Shown: positions 46,035 to 55,038 of the stretch, piece by piece | How the letters are laid out: each line of letters begins with the position of its first letter | How positions within the stretch are numbered: position 1 is the first letter of the stretch | Source of the DNA: Sesamum alatum | Taxonomy: Eukaryota > Streptophyta > Magnoliopsida > Lamiales > Pedaliaceae | Assembly: GCA_034509735.1 (NCBI GenBank) | Contig: JACGWO010000004.1 | Coordinates: 22,673,395 to 22,737,394, forward strand | Direction: 5' to 3' | DNA length: 64,000 bases | Program-made: the position numbers and the translations under genes | Notes under the pieces: model-generated | Seen by the model: only the letters and a program-made list of their open reading frames with translations | Told to the model about the DNA's origin: nothing | The model's database searches: none

Positions 46035-48123
46035 TGTGACGTCCATAGAATTGTATTCATAATCGAGAGACTAATTAGTAATTATTAAGAAAATCTAATT
46101 TAATTATAAGTTATGGGTTGAAATTATATATATATATATATTAAAACTTGAAGGGACTAAATTGGAGCTTTATTAAATATTTGTGGTCACTACATAAATA
46201 TATAAAAGTTGGGGTTTTAATTTATAATGTTGATAAAAATTAAAAAAAAAAAAGAAAATAAAAAGGGAAAGGAGGTGAGGATTAAAAAGGGGCAACACGT
46301 GGCTGCCCCTTATTTTATATTATATCTATATATATATATATATATATTACTGCTTCTTGATTAAGGAAGCAATAAAAGAATACTAATATGTGTTAAACAC
46401 ATTCACACACCCCAAAAATCGAAAACAGAAACCAGGTAAGTTTTCATATTTAATTTCGTATTAATTATTAAATTAATATTATTTAATTAGTACATTTATT
46501 AAATATGCTTTATACTATTCGATCTACTATTTAACCGGAAACTTTATTGAATTTGAGCATTTATACAAATTAGCGATCGAGTAAATATTTAATTGGACCG
46601 ACTTAGAATTTATTTAATCTATTAGATTTAGCCATTATTAAAATGGGATTACTCGAATTTATTGGGTTTATTAACAAATACATAATAGTATGTATTGGTG
46701 TTTAAATAATTATTATTATAGTGAAGAACTCACAGAAATTAATAGGAATAGTAGAAAATAATGTTTGAGAAATATTAGGAAATTATATTTGAGAACTATT
46801 GTATTTATTAAAAAGGAATGTGAGATTTTTGTAATAATTTCATTTAGGGATGTTATAGAGGACGATAGTTATAAAAATGAGAGGAGTTTGATTAAAATAA
46901 ATTCTTATGAGTTAATTGATAAATTAGATATACACCGGGGAAGCTCATAATGTCTAATTATTTAGACGAGGGATGCACTGAGGTTTAAGTTTCAATATAA
47001 GTGAAATATTAAAAGATTGACGAAGAAAAATATACGAATATTATTTAGTAATTGTATTCGGAATTTACGATATTTTCAATATATTGATTATATATATATA
47101 TATTATAACTTATTATATAGCACGGGGATAAAGTAGAGGATTGATCAACTCTATTTACCAATGTAATCGTTTAAGGATTTGAGGTAAGTGTAATTAATTG
47201 GATTTATACATATATATATATATATGTTTATATGTATATATAGATATATACTCTTGTGTTGTATACGTAATTGTAAATTGGTGGTTGTTTGTCTGAATTA
47301 CTTGTTATTCTATGAAATTGTCATTATGTGATTATATGCGGTTGTGATGTATGGAACATATACGGACGATTATATGTACTGTGTTTGATTGTTAAATGGA
47401 ATTGATCGTTGAAGTTATCGATGGGGATTTGATTGTTGAATGAAGATGATTGATGAGATTATTGATGAGAATATTGTGAATTGAGATAAAAAGATGGCTT
47501 ACCTGACTGGGGGCATACTGCAATGGCTTATGATGATATGATTAATGACGAGCTGTGTGCTGTCATTGATCAGTGGAGATGATGTGACATATCATACGAG
47601 CTGTGTGTTGTATGATATGATGGATGATGGTATATCATACGAGCTGTGTGCTGTGTGGTATCATTGATGATGGAGTATCATACGAGCTGTGTGTTGTGTG
47701 GTACCGAGGAAAAAAAAAGGAAGATATTATGGTTGAGGGGTTGATAGCCGACAAAGATCATTGAGTGATGCACTCCAGCTTGGGTAAGCAGGGGCCTAAT
47801 AAAATAAACGATGATTCTAGATATATTGTACTGTGGATTGATGTATGATTGTGGTATTGGTTATTTCATGATTTTGTGGTGATTGTATATTAAATAATAT
47901 TTGTGGATATGTATTTTTTTAAAGTTTTGTAATAACTAGAAACTTCACTTTTCTCCTTTCTTTATAGTGATAATGGCGAAGGTCGAGGATAAATTACGAA
48001 GTTTTGATGATATATGTCCTTTTGTGATGTCTACATAATATATGGATTAAAACATGGGTAGTCTTATTGGATTAAATATGAATTTTTTATAAGAATGGAT
48101 GTGATTACGAAGCGGGTGTCACA
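46035..48123 (+). repeat. Array LTR 4 (2089 bp), terminal
   Basis: Full LTR with the deletion seen in LTR 2. Ends GCGGGTGTCACA. No PBS follows; instead the flank begins with GTAAAGGTTGGG. Confidence 0.92.
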
Positions 48124-48132
48124 GTAAAGGTT

Positions 48133-48212
48133 GGGGTTGGTTTGTTTTGTAACCTCTAGGGGATAACTCTGTGGGGTTGGTTTGTTTTGTAACCTCTAGG
48201 GGATAACTCTGT
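48133..48212. repeat. 40-bp tandem duplication
   Basis: Two identical 40-base units (48133-48172, 48173-48212), beginning GGGGTTGGTTTG and ending GGGATAACTCTGT, immediately beyond the gypsy array. Confidence 0.9.
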
Positions 48213-49124
48213 GAAGTTTCTGTTCGGTGGTTGGATGGTGGTGTTGTTAGTAACGGAGAAGATTGGAGAGTAATGTTTGAGAGTAAAATTCTTACCCAAA
48301 TGAGGTTTGGTCGAATCAAACTAATTATATAGTAAGTGTATGTGATTAGTCATTTTTCTTAAGTTGTATACCGATCACATGATAAGTGTATTACATTTAT
48401 CATTTAATCGATACAACCGCGACCAAATTCGGTCTGGGTCACTATTTCCCAGAGAATTTGTCATTTCTTCCTAGTTATTAGCCTAGAGGATGAACCCACT
48501 TTAAAAGCGGTTAAAAATGAAATTTACCTCATGTGGTATGGGAAAAGAGTAAAAAACCTAATGTAAAAAAAACAATAGCAAAATACTCTGTGTTTTGGAA
48601 AATAAAGAATAAAACCCCCTATCTAAATCGTTGATATGGGATAATTTGATTAACTTCACAAAACACAAGGATAAATTATTAATTATTTTTTTACAGTGTT
48701 CTTTTTTTTTTCCTCATTTCGCATATGACATGGGTGATAAATTTTCTTTAACCCCATTATAAATATGAATGTTTCCTGGCGATAATTCTCTAACACTATT
48801 GCAGGTTAATGACGTCTTTTGAAATATAAAGACCGAGGAAAATGCAGGGGAGTTTATTGCAGTTTAAATTCTTCAATGTATCTTCACAATTTTACTCTAT
48901 TGACCAAAAATTTGAGTAGTATATAAAACTTTTAACAATTTCTTTATTTTTTTTCCACTTATTATTGTACACAGTAACCAGCTATGAATTAGCGTGGTCA
49001 GCAAACAATATTAATTTTGAAAACCAGACATGAAATTATATCTTTATTAAAATATATGCATTATTTTAATTACATTATATTTTCAAATAGAAATAAAGTT
49101 GGATTTCGAAAGAGTTTTATGTAG
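48213..49124. other. AT-rich intergenic sequence
   Basis: No gene seen. 48522-48760 has wording like MITE termini (TTTACCTCATGTGGTATGGG, ACCCCCTATC), but I could not find a matching second end. Confidence 0.4.
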
Positions 49125-49401
49125 CACTACAAGAAAATGACTTCATAGCTAAAAAAAAAATTAATACTAAAATCAGGGTCGAGCTAATTAGCAAATAAAA
49201 CTTTCATTGCTAATCTACATTGTTTAATATATATTTAAGCAATTTGTTGCTAAACTCATTAGTAAGTAAATTTTCATTGCGAAATTAATTAGCAAGTAAA
49301 TTTCTTGTATTAGATAATTTAGATTAGTAATGAGAATTTTACTTGCTAATTAGTTCGACGCTAAATTTTTTTCGTTGCTATTAGGCTATTTTCTTGTAGC
49401 G
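49125..49401. mobile_element. CACTA-derived MITE
   Basis: 277 bases. Ends CACTACAAGAAAAT and ATTTTCTTGTAGCG are inverted repeats with one mismatch, flanked by TAG on both sides (49122-49124, 49402-49404). Internal TTGCTAAT/ATTAGCAA motifs in both orientations resemble CACTA subterminal repeats. No coding capacity. Confidence 0.82.
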
Positions 49402-49655
49402 TAGATCCTATTTCACTTTCTCTTCACTTATTCCTCCAACTAATCACAAAAGTTCTTCTCTATGTATTTGACGTAAGCAAGAGTCGCACAATGATTGCAG
49501 ATAAGAAACTTCAACGTTATATAATCTCAAAGGCTCATCCACCTAACGAAGCGTCTTTTCAGGATACGAAATCAAAGCGTACAATACTTCATGCAATGGG
49601 ACATCAATCCAATCGCGAGCCACATCAATATTCTCTTTTATTTTATTTTTTTATA
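49402..49655. other. Unassigned sequence
   Basis: A 78-codon open frame crosses 49491-49727 but runs into the next element and has no recognisable domain, so I do not call a gene. Confidence 0.4.
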
Positions 49656-49665
49656 CATTCACTTT

Positions 49666-50615
49666 TGGAAAAAATGCATGTAATCCCCTATGATATAGAA
49701 AATGTACAAAATACCCCCTGTGATTAAAAAAGATCAAATTACCTCCTTATGTTGTTATAAATATAGCAATTTATCCCCTTAGCCCTAATAGTGTACTACA
49801 CGCACTTTTGGTGCGATTTTTTTTTTATAGTTAAATATATATTATATATTATATATTTTTATTTAAAAAAAAAAAATCCCTCCTGGTCCCCCCCCTCCCC
49901 AATGCCACCTAACCCCTCACCTCCACCTTCTCCCACACCCCTCCCCACCGCCATCATCCCCCTCCTTCCCCGTCAACCCCCCCCCCCCTCCTCCATTTCG
50001 CCCCCATTGCCCCCTCCTCTTCCGCCCCCTCCTCGTCGGCCCACGCCCCCCTCCTTCCCCTCTGTTCCCCGTTGCCCCCCATTCCCCGAATCCCGTCGTC
50101 CCCCCTCCCTCCCCCGTCCTCTCCCCCCTTCCCCGTCACCTTTTCCCCAATTCTTTTGCCGCCCTCCCCTTTCCCCCCTCCGATCATCGGCACCGCCTTT
50201 CCCTCCGTGTACCCCCCCCCCCCCCTCACTCTATGTATATATACATATATATATTATACATGTATAAATTTTAATTAATAAAATACATTATATACAGATT
50301 TTTAATTAAATTTTATATAAATATATATATATATATTTAAATTTGGATCGTGGATCGAATTAAATAAAATCTAAATTATTGATCTTATTAATTAAATTTG
50401 GATCTTTAATTCAATCAAATCCAACAGCTGTTAATAAGAGTGTAATGTAATGGTATGATTAAAGAAGGTGCGTGAATGACACGAATCGAGTAAGGGGCTT
50501 AATTGCTTTATTCTGAAAAGTATTGGGGGATAATTTGCTATATTTTTTTTCACAGAACTGTAATTTGTTCATTTAATATGGTGGAGGGTTGGGGGAGGGT
50601 AATTTTCATTTGACC
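49666..50615. mobile_element. Probable non-autonomous MULE-like element with C-rich core
   Basis: Flanks CATTCACTTT (49656-49665) and CATTCACATT (50616-50625) form a 10-bp target duplication with one mismatch. The ends are loosely inverted: GGAAAAAATGCATGTAATCC at the left, and GGTCAAATGAAAATTACCC when the right end is read in reverse. ATATAGCAATTTATCCCC (49763-49780) is mirrored near 50525-50542. No transposase. Confidence 0.5.
49880..50225. repeat. C-rich, purine-poor low-complexity tract
   Basis: About 345 bases consisting mostly of C with some T, and many runs of 4-13 C; the other strand is G-rich. Proline-rich and glycine-rich frames through it reflect composition. Capable of forming G-quadruplex or i-motif structures in principle. 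Confidence 0.8.
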
Positions 50616-50649
50616 CATTCACATTTTATCCCAACCAAATGAGTGGTGT

Positions 50650-50901
50650 GTCGATAATTATCTATTGGAGCTGGTGAGCGTAGACCTCAGTAATAGTCCT
50701 ATCTAAAATAATATATTGTGATCTACGACCAAATATATATTTCAGAAATTAGTTCACATTTAACGTTCATTCACAAACATAAAGAATAAAGTAAACATTA
50801 AATGCAAAGGAGCCACATTACTTATTGATTTTTGCAACCTGGGTAACTTTAGTAGTAAAATAGGTAACTGAAATTCCAATAAGTTTCAAATCCAATGGTT
50901 A
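50650..50901. repeat. Dispersed repeat, copy 1
   Basis: GTGAGCGTAGACCTCAGTAA, TGTGATCTAC and ACAAACATAAA.GA.AAA..AAACATTAAAT correspond, in order, to sequence at 53125-53160, 54027-54036 (and 59457-59466) and 60500-60540. The second copy is thus split by the insertions between 53160 and 60480. Type unknown. Confidence 0.5.
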
Positions 50902-50911
50902 AAGTTTGACC

Positions 50912-52532
50912 GGCTTATTTATATATTTATTATAAAAAAAAATAAAAATTACACGTGTACCGTGAAAACGGTACACATTATAAAAATATAGTGGGTCGCC
51001 AACTGGGCTGGCGACCCACTATTAAAAATTATTTTTTTTAGTTGGGTCGCCAGCTGGGCTGGCGACCCAACTAAAAATAAATTAATTTTTATTCTGGGTC
51101 GCCAGCCCAGCGGGCGACCCATGGTCGCCGGCTGGGCCAGCGACCCACAGTCGCTGGGCTGGCCTGGCAACTTTTTTTTAAAAAAAAAAAAAAATCATTT
51201 TTTATTATATTTAATATATAATTATAATAAGTGATAATATATTTAATAAGATTTACTAATTAAATTTTATTTTATTATTAAATAATTAATTTATTCGAAT
51301 AAGATAATGCTATTACAATTTTAAATTTTTTTATAATAACTAATAAACTTAAAATTTTTCAAAATAATGTACCAAATACTTGAATACACATTTTTATGTA
51401 ATTTTTTAGTGTAATTTTATGTACAAATTATAAAATTCAGAAAATGTAGGTGATAGGGGGTAAGCCAACATATTGACGTCCAAAAAAAATAAGTGTAAGC
51501 CAACATATTGACGTCCAAAAAAAACGAGAAGAAGAAGGAGAAAGAAAAAAATTAAAAAGAAAAATGCAGGGGAAATAATAGGAAGGTGTATTTGAGTTGG
51601 ATAAAAGAGACTATTAAAACATAAATATGTGTTGTTTTTTCATTGAGGGTAAATCTCATTTTTTTATTTAATTTTTTTTTATTAATATCAATAAATTTAA
51701 TGAATTTTGACTAACAAAAATACTATTTATTAAATAGAAACAAACGAGAAAGATACTAGAAGAGGGGAGTGTAGTTATCCCTTTTTCTTTTTTTAATTTC
51801 TCAAGATTATGTATTATCTTTGTTTATGAATATTTTTTTTAAATCATAATATTTATACTTTATTATATATATATATATATATTTTAAGTATTCTTTTACT
51901 CTACAAAAATTAAATAATACAATATATATAAATATTTGATTTTAAATAATGATTAAAAATTATAAACATAACTAGAATGCGCCACACTTACCGGTGTATA
52001 TAATTAAAAATAATTTAAAAAATTATGATTATAAAAATTTAAAACTAAAAATAATACACTAAAAAATTATATAAAAATGTGTATTCAAGTATTTGGTACA
52101 TTATTTTGTAAAATTTTAAGTTTATTAATTATTATAAAGAATTTTAAAATTATAATAGCATTATCTTATTAGAATAAATTAATTATAATTATTTTTAATA
52201 ATAAAATAAAATTTAATTAGTAAATCTTATTAAATATATTAACCGTTATTATAATTATATATTAAATATAATAAAAACAATTTTTTTAAATAAAAAAAAA
52301 AGGTGTCAGCTGGGCCGGCGACCCATGGTCGCCAGCCCAGCGACCGTGGGTCGCTGGCCCAGCCGGCGACCCAGAATAAAAATTAATTTTTTTTTAGCTG
52401 GGCTGGCGACCCAACTAAAAAAATAATTTTTAATAGTGGGCTGGCGACCCACTATATTTTTATAATGTGTACCGTTTTCACGGTACACGTGTAATTTTTA
52501 TTTTTTTTTTATAATAAATATATAAATAAGCC
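50912..52532. mobile_element. Non-autonomous long-TIR MULE
   Basis: 1621 bases flanked by a perfect 10-bp duplication AAGTTTGACC (50902-50911, 52533-52542). The terminal inverted repeats are about 530 bases each (50912 to about 51440 and about 52010-52532), starting GGCTTATTTATATATTTATT. Long TIRs and a 9-11-bp duplication are MULE hallmarks. Inside each arm are several smaller perfect or near-perfect hairpins built of GGGTCGCC and GGCGACCC. The central loop holds a 35-bp tandem pair (51461-51495, 51496-51529). No transposase frame. Confidence 0.88.
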
Positions 52533-52597
52533 AAGTTTGACCCTTAAAAAAAAAATTCAAAAAACAGAATACATGAAAAAAAATATCGATTGATATA

Positions 52598-52914
52598 TCT
52601 ATACTATTATATTAAGGGAGAGCACCTCTTTGGTGTCTCTCCCAAATTTGGTCTGCTAATTTTTTTTATTTTTTTAATATCTTTTTTTTCTCTTCTTTCA
52701 TATTCTTATTTTTCTCTCTTTTCGCAACTTCCCATTTTCTCTCTAATCAACTTCCACATTCCTTTTTCTTCTCTCATTTTCTTTCATTATTTTCTCTTTT
52801 TTAATATATATTTATAATATTTTTAATCTAATTCATTTATTCTTAAAAAATAATTATTTTTTAAAAAATTTAAATTAATTGTGCACACACATTTGAGTGT
52901 GCCACATATACTAG
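52598..52914 (+). mobile_element. Small non-autonomous Helitron
   Basis: 317 bases. Begins TCTATACTATTATATTAAGG after an A and ends CTAG before a T, the A^T insertion rule of Helitrons. Just before the end is a hairpin (CACACA..TTTGAGTGTG) followed by CCACATATACTAG. No Rep/helicase. Related in its 3' end to 63779-64000. Confidence 0.75.
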
Positions 52915-53394
52915 TATACATTATTTGAAGTTACATAATATGTGAAGGAAAATAATTGGATTTAAGAAGAGGTTCAAATTATCCTATTTTACTATTCCTT
53001 TATTTATTCCTTCAAACCAAATATAAAAGTTTTTCTTGTATATTTTTTCTTACTTTTATTTTCTTATACATATATTTTTCACGCCTGCCAAATCAGTGCT
53101 ATATAAAAAATTATTGAATCGATTCGTGAGCATTGATGTTAGACCTCACTAATAGTAGGGGTTCAAACAAGCCGAGTTCGGCCAAAAATTTGAGTTCGAG
53201 ATCAACGAGCTGAAAAATATAGGCTCGAGCTCGAGCTCGAGCTGAATTAAAAAAAAAATTCCTACCTTTTCTTTTCTTCTTTAAATGTTAATGAGTTACT
53301 TGACTTATTTATTTATTTAATAAATATAGATATAACTAATATATACTTATATACATAAAATATATATAGCGATAAGATAACTAATAACAAATAT
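52915..53394. other. AT-rich sequence with GCTCGA microsatellite
   Basis: No gene. A (GAGCTC) repeat of four to five units lies at 53223-53242 and is self-complementary. Confidence 0.5.
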
Positions 53395-54040
53395 ATTTTA
53401 TTGTTGTGGATATTAAATATAACAGTAAATTTTATATAAATTTATTTACAAAAAATTATTAAAATGTACTAAATTGTTGATAAGCTTTTTTGTAGATAAT
53501 ATAAATCAAAATACTATATTTTAATATCATCTGAAACTAAAATATGATATATTGACTAATAATTCTAATATATGATGGATTTTGAAATAAATGCATTTTA
53601 TTGTATTGGATATTGAAATTATAATGATAAAATTCATATGCATTATGTTAAATATTTATTTATGAAAATGTATAAATTGTTGATTCATCTGGTTTTTAAA
53701 TAATATAAACTAAAATATCATATTAATTTAATATCATCTAAAATTAAAATGGAAGATACTAACTAATAATTCTAATATATGATTAATTTTAAAATAAATG
53801 CATTGTATGGATTGGATTTTAAATCATAACAATAAAATTCATATACATTATATTAAATATTCATTTACCAAAAAAAAAAAAATATCAAAACTTCCTAAAA
53901 TGTTGCTTAAGCTTGTCTTTAGAAAATTTAAATAGAAATATCATATTTTATTATTATGTAAAATTAAAACTAAAGATATATTTACTAATAATTCTAGTAT
54001 AGTGAATTTTGAATATTAACTTAAAATATATGTGATCTAC
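53395..54040. repeat. Diverged tandem repeat of about 200 bp
   Basis: Three units beginning at the TTGGAT/GTGGAT boxes 53408, 53608 and 53814 (spacing 200 and 206). They share, with changes, TCATATGCATTATGTTAAATA, TAAATTGTTGAT, AATATCATCT and ACTAATAATTCTAATATATGA. Confidence 0.65.
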
Positions 54041-54087
54041 AACAAACCTATTTAAAAATATGTGAATTACAATGACCTCTTCTGATG

Positions 54088-54412
54088 GGCAAAATTATAT
54101 TTTTGGCCATAGGATTGAGAGGTCAATATTTTTGGTCCCGCGCTTCCTGAAATAACCAATTTAGTCCCAAAATTGAGAATTTTTGACACTTTTGGTCCCG
54201 CGTTTCCTGAAATGACCAATTTAGTCCCAAAATTATGAATTTTTGACACATTTGGTCCCATTAGACGATTTTCGTCAAAAATGCTAACGGCAAACGTCTC
54301 GCCGTTAGTGGGGGCACTTTGGGCTAATTTCTGGCAATAGGACAATTAAGAGAGGCACTTGGAGGGTAGACGTTAGCCCAAAGTGCTTCAGTTTAATGGA
54401 TGCTTCCAATTA
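54088..54412. repeat. Truncated left part of MULE-like element M2
   Basis: Nearly the same as 59515-59840 (GGGCAAAATTATA, two TTTGGTCCCGCG..TTCCTGAAAT subrepeats of about 61 bases, AAACGTCTCGCCGTTAGTGG). Preceded by CTCTTCTGATG, as M2 is. Ends where MULE M1 begins. Confidence 0.75.
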
Positions 54413-55038
54413 GGAAAATTACATTTTTGGTCCCACAGTTTAGGGGTGTCAGCACTTTTGGTCCCGAGCTTTTTGAGATGGACAACTCAAGTAACAACTT
54501 TTGAAAAACTGAGCATTTATGGTCCTGAGTTAACTCAATTGTTAAAAAATCCTAACGAAAAAGGCACGTGAGTGTCATGTGGTCGTTAGTCAAACGGTCT
54601 GGAGTCAAAATAATCGTCTGACTAACGGCCTGGTGCATTTTGGAGCCAAAAAGTGGCGCTTGGAACCATTTTTTGCACATTTTTGGAGCCAAAAAATCCC
54701 TGGAACTATTTTATGGTCTACAAACAGAATTTTTGCTTTCAGAATATGCTTTAACAACACATTCCCAATGTTTATATCAAATCGAATATAAAATAAATAT
54801 TACAACATATTGCTAAATTTATAGATAAATTAATGGGAAAAAAGACTTCATATAAATTAATCAAAATGGCACAATTAATTCATTACAAGCTAATGTTGCA
54901 GTTTCAATACCAAAATACTGGTCAAAAAATTGCAAATATTGAGAAACCTGGTCCCACAAAGTGTGCAAACACATTACAATATTTTAGCATAAAACTGTAT
55001 TTTTACAAGGCATGTGCCAAACAAAAACTCCAAAAAAA

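Larger units (their letters stand above)
37109..48123 (+). mobile_element. Tandem array of a non-autonomous gypsy element: (LTR-internal)x4-LTR
   Basis: Five LTRs, the first truncated, alternate with four short internal segments at a period of about 2.62-2.64 kb. LTR starts TGTGACGTCC are at 38145, 40769, 43394 and 46035. LTR ends GTGTCACA are at 37618, 40242, 42869, 45508 and 48123. Every LTR end except the last is followed by TTGAG and a tRNA-iMet PBS, and every full LTR start is preceded by a polypurine tract AGGAGGGGAGAAA. The copies differ by scattered substitutions, short indels and (TA)n length. The structure resembles LTR-sharing tandem arrays formed by unequal recombination. Confidence 0.9.

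Noticed and set aside
46765..46950. 61-codon frame in array LTR 4
   Set aside because: Not open in the other LTR copies; AT-rich chance frame.
37109..48123. Possible CRISPR array or satellite because of the regular 2.6-kb spacing
   Set aside because: Units contain LTR ends, PBS and PPT in the right order; this is a eukaryotic retroelement array.
49791..50267. 158-codon proline-rich frame and opposite glycine-rich frame
   Set aside because: Simple-sequence C-rich tract; no start context or homology.
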